Part shown: positions 16,765 through 24,358 of the stretch, piece by piece | Layout of the letters: the number at the start of each line of letters is the position of its first letter | How positions within the stretch are numbered: position 1 is the stretch's first letter | DNA from: Planosporangium mesophilum | GTDB taxonomy: Bacteria > Actinomycetota > Actinomycetes > Mycobacteriales > Micromonosporaceae | DNA length: 64,000 nt | Assembly: GCF_016863255.1 (NCBI RefSeq) | Contig: NZ_BOON01000010.1 | Span: 36,207 to 100,206, forward strand | Direction: 5' to 3' | The notes under the pieces: generated by a model | What the model was told of the DNA's origin: nothing | Seen by the model: only the letters and a program-made list of their open reading frames with translations | Database searches by the model: none | Made by a program: the position numbers and the translations under genes

Positions 16765-17334
16765 ATGACGGTATTGACGGGGGTGTTGTCCGCTGCCTTG
16801 GCCGCGCTTCTGGTCTGGGCCGCGGCGGAGAAACTTCGGGCGCGCCGGGAGTTTTCGGCGACGCTGACGGCGATTCGGTTGCCGTCGTGGTTGTCGGCGG
16901 CCGGTGTATACCTGGTCCCGATCGCGGAACTGGTCGTCGCGGCTGGATTGATCGTCGTCCCGGGCCAGGCCTGGCCGCGCATCGGGGTGTTCGTTCTCGG
17001 CCTGGTATTCGCCGCCGCGGGTGTGCTCGCGCTCAGGACGGGGGAGTCCGTCCGGTGCTCGTGCCTGGGCGTCACGCACGATGGCCGGCTCGGCGCGCGT
17101 CAGATCCTGCTTCTGCCTGCCTGGATCGTGGCCGCCGGCTGGTTGCAGCAGTGGCCCGGGCAGTGGGAGTGGCGGACCGGTCTGCAGTATCTCGCCGCGC
17201 TGGTGGTCGCGGTCGCGGCGGTACGGGGTGTTCAGGTGGCCAGGCTTGCCCAGGCCGCGGCGGGCTATCGGGCCGCTACGACCGAGGCCACCGTAGAGCT
17301 GGCGTCCATCGTCGATGTGAGGGGAACACGTTGA
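16765..17334 (+). CDS. MauE-like redox membrane protein
   Basis: A 189-residue membrane protein with four to five hydrophobic segments. The start of helix 1 followed by AAAEKLRARREF, the EL of PIAELVVAAG in helix 2 and the cysteine pair CSCLG (C98 and C100) before helix 4 match the MauE/DoxX-related family. In methylotrophs MauE works with MauD to form the many disulfides of the methylamine dehydrogenase light chain. Here the client is likely the cysteine-rich peptide encoded two genes on. No strong ribosome-binding site is visible, so translation is probably coupled to the upstream exported-protein gene. Its stop overlaps the TTG start of the next gene. Confidence 0.88.
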   Translation: MTVLTGVLSAALAALLVWAAAEKLRARREFSATLTAIRLPSWLSAAGVYLVPIAELVVAAGLIVVPGQAWPRIGVFVLGLVFAAAGVLALRTGESVRCSCLGVTHDGRLGARQILLLPAWIVAAGWLQQWPGQWEWRTGLQYLAALVVAVAAVRGVQVARLAQAAAGYRAATTEATVELASIVDVRGTR

Positions 17335-17942
17335 CCATTGCCCTGTCGGCCGCAGTCGTCGTACTCGGCGGCCTCGTGCTTCTGCTGTTGGGTTCGCAGG
17401 TCGAGATGTACCGCAGCCTTGCGCAGCTCCGTGAATATGCCGGTCTGGTCGACAACCCGTTGGCGTTGGAGATCGGCGACAACGCGGGCGCGGCACCGGC
17501 CAGTCGTGGTCTGCCGGATGCACTGGACCGCGCCGAGAACGCGGTCGTGCTGTTCCTGTCCGACAAGTGCGGTACCTGCCGTTCCATCGCGTCCACGCTG
17601 GACGGCCGGATGCCACCCGATCTCTGGGTGGTGCTCGACCCGGCGGATCCGACGGCCACCGCGGACATCGCGCTGACCTACCGGCTAGCCGAAGAGCGCC
17701 TGGTCATCGACAGTACCCGTGAGCTCAGCGCCACGCTGGCAATGCGGACCACGCCGGCCGCCCTGGTGATTCGTGACGGCCGCATCTCCCACGGTACGAC
17801 CGTGCCGTCCTCGCGCAGCCTGGAGGCTCTGCTCGACGCGGTTCGGGCCGGCCGTGCCAGGAAGCCGGCCGAGTCGGTACCGCTGTCGGCCGCATCCAGT
17901 TCCATGTTGTCGCCTGTGTCGAACGGGAGGGGCCAGGAATGA
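17331..17942 (+). CDS. MauD-like membrane-anchored thioredoxin
   Basis: A 203-residue protein starting at TTG 17331, which overlaps the upstream stop (TTGA) and has GAGGGG 6 nt before it. An N-terminal anchor (residues 3-22) is followed by a thioredoxin-like domain on the outer face. VVLFLSDKCGTCRSIA gives the active-site pair C80-x-x-C83, and TTPAALVIRDG holds the cis-proline region near residue 142. MauD proteins have the same layout and are needed for light-chain stability. Its last codons overlap the ATG of the light-chain-like gene (ATGA), a tight coupling that argues for that peptide being its substrate. Confidence 0.9.
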   Translation: MTIALSAAVVVLGGLVLLLLGSQVEMYRSLAQLREYAGLVDNPLALEIGDNAGAAPASRGLPDALDRAENAVVLFLSDKCGTCRSIASTLDGRMPPDLWVVLDPADPTATADIALTYRLAEERLVIDSTRELSATLAMRTTPAALVIRDGRISHGTTVPSSRSLEALLDAVRAGRARKPAESVPLSAASSSMLSPVSNGRGQE

Positions 17943-18310
17943 GTACGACGGCAACGGAGCCCGGGTCGGTGACGGCCTTCGAGGGCACGCCCGCGAAGCG
18001 TCGAGGTCTGCTGCGCATGCTGGGTGTCGGAGGGATGGCCCTCGTCGGCGGTCTGGCCGGCGCGGCCGCGCTGCCGAAGGCGGCCGCGGCGGACTGCCAG
18101 GGCTCGCCATGCTGCCACCTGGCGTCCTGCACGAAGTGCGGTGGACGGTGCTGGAACTGGACCTGCCCGAGCGGCTACCGCAAGCAGTCCTGGTTCTGCA
18201 TGGCCGGGGTACGGCCGATCGTCTGCGCCGAGTGCACGACCAGTACCAGTTCATGCTGGAGCGGGACCTTCGCCTGCTCGTACTGGTTCGACGACAATGC
18301 CTGCAACTGA
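17939..18310 (+). CDS. Tat-exported cysteine-rich peptide, methylamine-dehydrogenase-light-chain-like, copy 2
   Basis: A 123-residue protein whose ATG overlaps the stop of the MauD-like gene, with GGGAGGGG just upstream. The twin-arginine signal begins at R21-R22 and ends near PKAAAADC. The mature part is about 73 residues with 13 cysteines. CPSG (76-79) precedes W85, and CSYWFDDNAC near the end contains W115; these are candidate equivalents of the two tryptophans that form tryptophan tryptophylquinone. No methylamine dehydrogenase heavy chain (MauB) and no MauG maturase are encoded in the window, so the cofactor may not form or another partner makes it. It could also be only a disulfide-rich exported peptide. 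Confidence 0.87.
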   Translation: MSTTATEPGSVTAFEGTPAKRRGLLRMLGVGGMALVGGLAGAAALPKAAAADCQGSPCCHLASCTKCGGRCWNWTCPSGYRKQSWFCMAGVRPIVCAECTTSTSSCWSGTFACSYWFDDNACN

Positions 18311-18455
18311 TGTGATGAACGTGGCGGTGCCGGCGCTCGCCGTCACCGCTGGGTTCGCTCAGTTGTTCAGCCCTTGAGGCACCTCGTTCGTCGGGATGCT
18401 CCGGTCCCTCACCAAGGGGCCGGGCGTCCCTGACGGCCCTCTCGGCGAGGGGGAG

Positions 18456-19064
18456 ATGTCACGGCGTGCGATCGACGTACGCCCAGTCGGGTCGCTCGTC
18501 GGCGGGTTTCTGCTGTCCTCGTTCGCCGTTTTCGCTCTGGCGACCGGCGTCGGGCGGGCGGTCGGTGCCCCGCTGATTCCGGAGACCGGGCGCGCGGTCG
18601 CCGTCGCCCTCATCGGCGTGGTGCTGTGTGCGTACGACATCGCCGCACTCCGGGGCGGAAAGCTGTGCCGGCTCAGTTGGCGGCGGCAGACACCCAAAAA
18701 CTGGATCTACCGGTACGGGTCGCGCCGGGGCCCGTTCCTGTGGGGCCTCGACACCGGACTCGCCGTCACCACGTTCCGCGTCTCCGCCGCGACCTGGGCG
18801 CTACTGGCGCTGTGCGCCGGCCAGTTCGCTCCGTGGTGGGTCGGGCTCGCGTTCGGCGGCGGTTTCGCCGCGGCACAGGTGGGGGCCATCGTCGTACCGC
18901 GGTGGCGGCCCGCCAGGCCGGACGGCACGGCTCAGGAGCCGACGTGGATCGTCCGGGCGCTGATGCGGGGCAGACCCGTCGGGCAGCTCGCCAGCCTCGC
19001 GGTGCTCGTCGCGGCGGTCGCCTCCGTCGCGGTCCTGGCCGCCTCGGGTCCCTCGCTACCGTGA
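18456..19064 (+). CDS. Multi-spanning membrane protein of unknown function
   Basis: A 202-residue membrane protein with about five hydrophobic segments. ATG at 18456 is preferred because GAGGGGGAG precedes it; an ATG at 18396 is in frame but has no purine-rich site. A loop reading GKLCRLSWRRQTPKNWIYRYG and the helix start LWGLDTGLAVTTFRVSAATW are distinctive. The GLDTGL stretch faintly recalls the CcdA/DsbD/MauF type of thiol-transfer membrane protein, but I cannot support homology. It follows the cysteine-rich peptide gene on the same strand by 145 nt and may be the last member of that cluster. Confidence 0.75.
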   Translation: MSRRAIDVRPVGSLVGGFLLSSFAVFALATGVGRAVGAPLIPETGRAVAVALIGVVLCAYDIAALRGGKLCRLSWRRQTPKNWIYRYGSRRGPFLWGLDTGLAVTTFRVSAATWALLALCAGQFAPWWVGLAFGGGFAAAQVGAIVVPRWRPARPDGTAQEPTWIVRALMRGRPVGQLASLAVLVAAVASVAVLAASGPSLP

Positions 19065-19127
19065 TCTTGGTCATCGACCAGGACGAGGTCCCGACGCTGG
19101 CGCTGCCCGGCGCCGCGTGGGTATCGG

Positions 19128-19201
19128 TGCCCCCGGTGGGATTCGAACCCACACTGTCGGAGGTTTGAGCTCCGTTCCTCTGCCGGTTGGGATACGGGGA
19201 C
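19128..19201 (-). tRNA. tRNA with CAA (Leu) anticodon but a short variable loop
   Basis: Read on the minus strand: acceptor arms GTCCCCG (from 19201) and CGGGGGC pair over 7 bp and A73 is the discriminator. The anticodon stem CGGAG/CTCCG holds loop CTCAAAC, so the anticodon is CAA, reading the leucine codon UUG. The T arm GTGGG-TTCGAAT-CCCAC is perfect. The variable region is only 5 nt (ACAGT), whereas normal bacterial leucine tRNAs have a long extra arm. The D stem is only 3 bp with certainty. The 3' CCA is not fully encoded (CCG). Total 74 nt. It is divergent from pdtaR. It is either an atypical leucine tRNA or one with changed function. Confidence 0.85.
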
Positions 19202-19284
19202 CAGCACGCGGTCATAGGGTACCGACTACTCTGAGCGGGGCGGTAATCGCCGTCTGGGTTTCGAGGTCGATCGGAGTGTCGCGA

Positions 19285-19890
19285 GTGGCTGACGTACCGA
19301 GCCGTCGGGTGCTGATCGCGGAGGACGAGGCGCTCATCCGCTTGGACCTGCGCGAGATGCTCGTCGAGGAGGGCTACGACGTCGTCGGCGAGGCCGGCGA
19401 CGGCGAGACCGCTGTGCGCCTGGCCGAGGACCTGCGCCCGGACCTGGTCATCCTCGACATCAAGATGCCGATCATGGATGGCCTGGCCGCCGCCGAGAAG
19501 ATCGCCACTGCCAAGATCGCCCCGGTCGTCATCCTGACGGCGTTCAGCCAGCGCGACCTCGTGGAGCGGGCACGCGCCGCCGGGGCAATGGCCTACCTGG
19601 TCAAACCGTTCCAGAAGAGTGACCTGGTGCCGGCGGTCGAGATCGCGCTGTCCCGGTGGTCCGAGGCCGCGGTGCTCGAGGCCGAGGTCGCCACGCTGCA
19701 CGAGCGGCTGGAGACGCGCAAAGCCATCGAGCGCGCCAAGGGCATGCTGATGACGGCGTACGAGATGACCGAGCCCCAGGCGTTCAAGTGGATCCAGCGC
19801 ACCGCGATGGACCACCGCATGACGATGCGCCAAGTGGCCGACCGGATCCTCGCCGAGTCGCCCGCGAACCCCTCCGCAAAGCCGGCATAG
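19285..19890 (+). CDS. pdtaR: ANTAR-domain response regulator (PdtaR)
   Basis: A 201-residue two-domain regulator. GTG at 19285 follows GGAG with 9-nt spacing. The receiver domain has the acidic pair (IAEDEALIRLDLR), the phosphorylated aspartate in DLVILDIKMPIMDG, the threonine in VILTAF and the lysine in YLVKPF. The C-terminal ANTAR RNA-binding domain runs from RLETRKAIERAKGMLM to RQVADRIL and binds paired hairpins to prevent transcription termination. In mycobacteria PdtaR (Rv1626) is phosphorylated by the histidine kinase PdtaS. No kinase gene lies next to it here, which is normal for this family. It precedes the liv operon and is divergent from the tRNA. Confidence 0.95.
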   Translation: MADVPSRRVLIAEDEALIRLDLREMLVEEGYDVVGEAGDGETAVRLAEDLRPDLVILDIKMPIMDGLAAAEKIATAKIAPVVILTAFSQRDLVERARAAGAMAYLVKPFQKSDLVPAVEIALSRWSEAAVLEAEVATLHERLETRKAIERAKGMLMTAYEMTEPQAFKWIQRTAMDHRMTMRQVADRILAESPANPSAKPA

Positions 19891-20089
19891 AAGGCGATGT
19901 ATTACACCGATCGGCGCATCGTGACGGTCGGATGTAACGGTTCAGTCAATCCCTCTGCCGGCCACTTACGGTCCCCTCCTCCGGTGCAATAGAGTCCCCG
20001 GCCAGACTGGACTGCGATTTTTGGGATCTCTGTCACATCCCAGCAGGTCACACGGGTTGCGCGGAGATCCATCGAATGGAGGAGGGATC

Positions 20090-21262
20090 GTGGCGTTGAG
20101 GCAGGGACTGACGCGCGCGCTGGGCGGGGTGGCCATCGTGGCGCTCGTCGCCGGCACGGCCGCTTGCAACAAGGGCAGCAGTGACAGCGGAACTTCGGCT
20201 GGCGGGAAGAACTGCGGCTACTCGATCGGTTACCTCGGGGCGTTGACCGGTCCGTCGGCGAACCTTGGCGTCAACATCGAGCAGGGTGCCGAGCTCGCGA
20301 TCGAGCAGTACAACAAGAAGAACGGCAAGGACTGCATCACCATCAAGAAGTTCGACTCGCAGGGCAGCGCGGACGTAGCTCCCGGCCTGGCGCGTCAACT
20401 GGTGGCGGACAAGAAGATCATCGGCGTCGTCGGACTCCCGTTCTCCAGCGAGTCGCAGGCGGCCAACCCGATCCTCAACGACGCCAAGATCCCGAATATC
20501 ACCCCGTCGGCGACCAACACGACGCTGTCGGAGAAGGGCTGGACCTACTTCCACCGGGCGGTCGCCAACGACAGCGCCCAGGGTCCGGCCGCGGGCAACT
20601 ACATGAAGAGCGTCATGAAGGTGCAGAAGGCGTTCGTGGTCGACGACCAGTCCGCCTACGGCGTCGGCCTGGCCGACCAGGTCAAGGCCGTCCTCGGTTC
20701 GGCGGTCGTCGGCAGCGACAAGGTCGGCGGCGAGGGCAAGCAGACCGACTTCTCGGCCACGGTCACCAAGGTCGTCGCCAGCGGGGCGACCGCGCTCTTC
20801 TACGGCGGCTACTACCAGAACGCCGGCCTCTTCCGGAAGCAGCTGACCGCGGCCGGGTGGACGGGCGCCCTGGTCGCCGGCGACGGTGTCAACGACAAGG
20901 GCTACATCCAGGCCGCCGGCAAGGAAGCCGCTGAGGGCACGATCCTCACCTGCCCCTGCGCTCCGGCGTCCAAGGCCAAGGGCAGCTTCGTCACCGACTA
21001 CAAGGCCCGCTGGAATGTCGACGCCGGTACGTACAGCGACGTCGCCTACGACGCGGCCAACATCTACCTCGAGGGCATCAGCAAGGGCAACACCACGACG
21101 GAGAAGTTGAACGAGTACCTCAAGACGGTCAACTACACCGGTATCGCCAACACCTACAAGTTCACCGACAAGGGTGAACTGGACCCGACCAAGCTCATCG
21201 TCTGGGCCTTCAAGGTGTCGGGCGGCGAGGTCGTCCCCGACCAGGAGGCGCCCAAGGCGTGA
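20090..21262 (+). CDS. livK: Branched-chain amino acid ABC transporter substrate-binding lipoprotein
   Basis: A 390-residue lipoprotein. GTG at 20090 is preceded by GGAGGAGG. The signal peptide ends at AGTAAC. The mature type-I binding fold shows the family opening CGYSIGYLGALTGPSANLG and the later DDQSAYGVGLADQVKAVLG, with FYGGYYQNAGLF in the second lobe. It would capture leucine, isoleucine, valine or a related amino acid for LivHMGF. It is the first gene of a five-gene operon; a strong hairpin after it (21301-21332) may raise its level relative to the membrane parts. Confidence 0.94.
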   Translation: MALRQGLTRALGGVAIVALVAGTAACNKGSSDSGTSAGGKNCGYSIGYLGALTGPSANLGVNIEQGAELAIEQYNKKNGKDCITIKKFDSQGSADVAPGLARQLVADKKIIGVVGLPFSSESQAANPILNDAKIPNITPSATNTTLSEKGWTYFHRAVANDSAQGPAAGNYMKSVMKVQKAFVVDDQSAYGVGLADQVKAVLGSAVVGSDKVGGEGKQTDFSATVTKVVASGATALFYGGYYQNAGLFRKQLTAAGWTGALVAGDGVNDKGYIQAAGKEAAEGTILTCPCAPASKAKGSFVTDYKARWNVDAGTYSDVAYDAANIYLEGISKGNTTTEKLNEYLKTVNYTGIANTYKFTDKGELDPTKLIVWAFKVSGGEVVPDQEAPKA

Positions 21263-21300
21263 GCGGCTGATTGCCGGTACTGCAGGTCAGTCGACGGATC

Positions 21301-21332
21301 GGTGCGGCCGGAGCGGAAGTTCCGGCCGCACC
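21301..21332 (+). terminator. 12-bp hairpin between livK and livH (partial terminator)
   Basis: A perfect 12-bp stem (21301-21312 with 21321-21332) with an 8-nt loop sits 38 nt after livK and 28 nt before the livH start. It lacks a T-tract. Such hairpins after binding-protein genes often act as attenuators or stabilise the 5' mRNA, giving an excess of binding protein. The function is inferred from position. Confidence 0.6.
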
Positions 21333-21360
21333 GCCCTTATCCGCACCTTGGAGCCTTCGC

Positions 21361-22311
21361 GTGAATTTCTCGAATTTGTTCAGCCAGTTCGGTGAGCTCA
21401 CCGTCACCGGGCTGGCCCAGGGGGCGATCATTGCGCTGTTCGCCCTCGGCTACACGCTCGTCTACGGCGTGCTCCGTTTGATCAACTTCGCCCACTCCGA
21501 GGTGTTCACGGTCGGCGCGTTCACTGCCGTGCTCACCTGGGGCGCCTTCGGCCTCGACCAGGATTCGCGCACTCCTGGGCTGGGTGGGTTCGTCGGCTAC
21601 CTGTTGATCGGTCTGCTGGTGGCCGCGGCGGCGTCCGCGGCCACCGCGGTCGTCATCGAACTCGTCGCCTACCGGCCGCTACGCCGCCGCAACGCGCCGC
21701 CGCTGGCGTTCCTCATCACGGCGATCGGCGCCTCCATCGCGATCTCCGAGTTCGTCGGCGTGCTCACTCACCGCAACAACAAGGGTGTGCCGCGGCTGCT
21801 CACCCAGGAGCCGGTGTTCCGGATCGCGGACGGGAGGGTGACCAACCTGCAGATCCTCATCGTCGTGGTCGCCCTCGCGATGATGATCGGGCTGGACTTC
21901 TTCATCAACCGCACGCGCCTGGGGCGCGGCATCCGCGCCGTCTCGCAGAACCCTGACAGTGCCGCCTTGATGGGCGTCAACAAGAACCGGGTGATCTCGC
22001 TGGTCTTCCTGCTCGGTGGCTTGATGGCCGGCGTCGCCGCGATCATGTACCTGCTGAAGATCGGCAACGTGCGCTACGACAACGGCCTGTACCTCGGCGT
22101 CGAGGCGTTCTCGGCGGCGGTGCTCGGCGGCATCGGTAACCTGCGCGGTGCCCTGCTCGGCGGCTTCGTGCTCGGCGTCTTCGAAAACTACGTCTCGGGC
22201 CTGTTCGGTACGCAGTGGCACAGTGTCGGCGCCTTCGTCCTGCTGGTGGTGCTGCTCATGTTCCGCCCGACCGGCCTGCTGGGTGAGTCTCTCGGAAGGG
22301 CGAGGGCATGA
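21361..22311 (+). CDS. livH: Branched-chain amino acid ABC transporter permease LivH
   Basis: A 316-residue inner-membrane permease of the LivH branch. GTG at 21361 is preceded by TTGGAG at 8-nt spacing. It opens with QFGELTVTGLAQGAIIALFALGY and YGVLRLINFAHSEVF, the conserved LivH block, and has the coupling loop TRLGRGIRAVSQNPDSAALMGVN that contacts the ATPases. About eight membrane segments are visible. Its stop overlaps the livM start (ATGA). Confidence 0.95.
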   Translation: MNFSNLFSQFGELTVTGLAQGAIIALFALGYTLVYGVLRLINFAHSEVFTVGAFTAVLTWGAFGLDQDSRTPGLGGFVGYLLIGLLVAAAASAATAVVIELVAYRPLRRRNAPPLAFLITAIGASIAISEFVGVLTHRNNKGVPRLLTQEPVFRIADGRVTNLQILIVVVALAMMIGLDFFINRTRLGRGIRAVSQNPDSAALMGVNKNRVISLVFLLGGLMAGVAAIMYLLKIGNVRYDNGLYLGVEAFSAAVLGGIGNLRGALLGGFVLGVFENYVSGLFGTQWHSVGAFVLLVVLLMFRPTGLLGESLGRARA

Positions 22312-23450
22312 CGACCACCGCGGACACTCCTCAGACACCAGAAGCCACAGCCCCGTCTCAAGGGAAGCCGGGTGGGGGACTGCGCGGCAGGCTCGACAGC
22401 CTGCCGAAGCCGGTGCGCTGGGCGGTTCTCGCCCTCCTGGTGGCCGGCGCGTACCTGCTGCCGTACGCCGCCGACGTGCCGGTCCTCGGCCCACAGTTGG
22501 TCACCGAGGGGATCGACTGGGCCAGCGCGCTGTTCAACGTCTCGTACTTCGTGCTGCTCGCCCTCGGCCTCAACGTGGTCGTCGGGTTCGCCGGACTGCT
22601 CGATCTGGGCTATGTCGGGTTCTACGCCGTCGGTGCCTATACGGTGGCGCTGCTCGCCTCGGGCGACAGCGTGTTCGGTACGAAGTGGACGTGGCTGGCC
22701 ACTATCCCGATCGCGATCGCGATCGCCCTGTTCAGCGGCCTCATCCTCGGCTGGCCGACGCTTCGGCTACGAGGTGACTACCTGGCGATCGTCACGCTCG
22801 GTTTCGCCGAGATCATCCGGATCACGGCCGACAGCACTCCCGACTTCCTGCGCGGTGACCAGGGCTTCACGGGCATCCCGCATCCGCCGGGGACGTTCAG
22901 CGACGGCACACCGGTCTTCGGGGTACGCGACGCCACCCCGTACTTCTGGCTCGGCGTCACGATCATCATCATCGTCGTCCTCGCGCTGCGGAACCTCGAG
23001 CGCAGCCGGGTCGGGCGGTCCTGGCTGGCGATCCGGGAGGACGAGGAGGCCGCCGAGGTGATGGGCGTGCGCACCGTCAAGTACAAGCTCTGGGCGTTCG
23101 CTATCGGCGCGTGCGTCGGCGGTCTGGGTGGTGTTCTCTTCGCCGGTCAGAACGGCTTCGTCAACTCGGCCATGTTCCAGTTGCAGCTCTCGATCCTGGT
23201 GCTCGCCGGTGTGGTGATGGGCGGATCCGGCAACATGGCCGGCGCGATCCTGGGCGGCGCGCTCATCTCGTACATTCCCGACCGCCTCCGGGGGACCCAG
23301 ATCCTGGACCGGGACGCGTACGAGTACCGCTACCTGCTTTTCGGTGTGATCATCATCCTGATCATGATCTTCCGGCCGCAGGGGCTCATCCCGAGCCGTC
23401 GCCGGGCACTGGAGCTGAAGGACCGCGCCAGGGAGGTGGCACCCCAATGA
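22308..23450 (+). CDS. livM: Branched-chain amino acid ABC transporter permease LivM
   Basis: A 380-residue permease with an extended N-terminal region of about 40 residues rich in Thr and Pro before the first helix. VSYFVLLALGLNVVVGFAGLLDLGYVGFYAVGAY is represented by the motif GLNVVVGFAGLLDLGYVG, and RSWLAIREDEEAAEVMGV is the ATPase-coupling loop. ATG at 22308 overlaps livH. It pairs with LivH to form the channel. The stop overlaps the ATG of livG at 23447, so translation is coupled through the operon. Confidence 0.95.
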   Translation: MTTTADTPQTPEATAPSQGKPGGGLRGRLDSLPKPVRWAVLALLVAGAYLLPYAADVPVLGPQLVTEGIDWASALFNVSYFVLLALGLNVVVGFAGLLDLGYVGFYAVGAYTVALLASGDSVFGTKWTWLATIPIAIAIALFSGLILGWPTLRLRGDYLAIVTLGFAEIIRITADSTPDFLRGDQGFTGIPHPPGTFSDGTPVFGVRDATPYFWLGVTIIIIVVLALRNLERSRVGRSWLAIREDEEAAEVMGVRTVKYKLWAFAIGACVGGLGGVLFAGQNGFVNSAMFQLQLSILVLAGVVMGGSGNMAGAILGGALISYIPDRLRGTQILDRDAYEYRYLLFGVIIILIMIFRPQGLIPSRRRALELKDRAREVAPQ

Positions 23451-24358
23451 GCGAGCCTCATACCGAGTCGACGGAGTGGGACGACGAGACCTCGCGGCAG
23501 CGGGTCGACGAGCCGATCCCGACCACGATCGGGGTGCCGCACGAGCGGTCCTCGGCCGGCGCCGGCCCTGCGCCGGTACCGGGCGGCGCGGCGCTGCTGG
23601 AGGTCGACAACGTCACGCTGCGGTTCGGAGGCGTCACCGCCCTCGACGGAGTGAGCTTCACCATCCGCCAAGGCGAGATCTTCGGTCTGATCGGGCCCAA
23701 CGGTGCGGGGAAGACCACCTGCTTCAACGCGATGACGGGCATCTACCGGCCGACGGACGGCGAGATCCGGTTCACCGGGAAGCGGGTGACGGGCCTGCGC
23801 AAGTACGAGATCACCTCCATGGGCATCGCGCGCACCTTCCAGAACATCCGGCTCTTCCCGGAGATGACGGCGCTGGAGAACGTCATGGTGGGCGCCGACG
23901 CCCACCACAAGACCAGCGTGCTGGGTGCGCTGTTCCGTCTGCCGCGCCACCGCCGGGAGGAGGCCCAGGGCCGGGAGAAGTCCCTGCGGCTGCTGGAGTT
24001 CGTCGGTATCCGGCACCGCGCCGGGCACGTCGCCCGCAACCTCTCCTACGGCGAACAGCGCCGGCTGGAGATCGCCCGGGCGCTGGCCACCGACCCGAAG
24101 CTGCTGTGCCTGGACGAGCCGGCGGCCGGGTTCAATCCCGCGGAGAAGGAGGACCTGCTCCAGCTCATCCGCAGGGTCCGGGACACCGGGGTGACGGTGC
24201 TGCTCATCGAGCATGACATGCGGTTGGTCATGGGCGTCACCGACCGGATCGCGGTGCTGGAGTTCGGCAGGAAAATTGCGGAGGGTACGCCGGCGGAGGT
24301 CCGTGACGACCCCAAGGTGATCGCGGCGTACCTGGGGGTGCCGGCAGATGCTGCTTGA
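23447..24358 (+). CDS. livG: Branched-chain amino acid ABC transporter ATPase LivG
   Basis: A 303-residue ATPase. ATG at 23447 overlaps the livM stop. A non-conserved acidic N-terminal extension of about 45 residues precedes the cassette. Walker A is GPNGAGKTT, the signature is LSYGEQRRLEIARAL and Walker B is LLCLDEPAAGFNP. The AAGFNP form after the aspartate and the C-terminal EGTPAEVRDDPKVIAAYLG are LivG hallmarks. Its 3' end overlaps livF by 11 nt. Confidence 0.95.
   Translation: MSEPHTESTEWDDETSRQRVDEPIPTTIGVPHERSSAGAGPAPVPGGAALLEVDNVTLRFGGVTALDGVSFTIRQGEIFGLIGPNGAGKTTCFNAMTGIYRPTDGEIRFTGKRVTGLRKYEITSMGIARTFQNIRLFPEMTALENVMVGADAHHKTSVLGALFRLPRHRREEAQGREKSLRLLEFVGIRHRAGHVARNLSYGEQRRLEIARALATDPKLLCLDEPAAGFNPAEKEDLLQLIRRVRDTGVTVLLIEHDMRLVMGVTDRIAVLEFGRKIAEGTPAEVRDDPKVIAAYLGVPADAA

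Noticed and set aside
15757..18310. A functional methylamine dehydrogenase operon
   Set aside because: No MauB heavy chain, MauG or amicyanin gene is present, and the light-chain-like peptides are much shorter. Only the maturation proteins and a light-chain-like peptide can be supported.
18396..18455. An upstream start for the membrane protein after the Mau-like cluster
   Set aside because: It lacks a ribosome-binding site and the added residues are not hydrophobic or conserved-looking; ATG 18456 has GAGGGGGAG before it.
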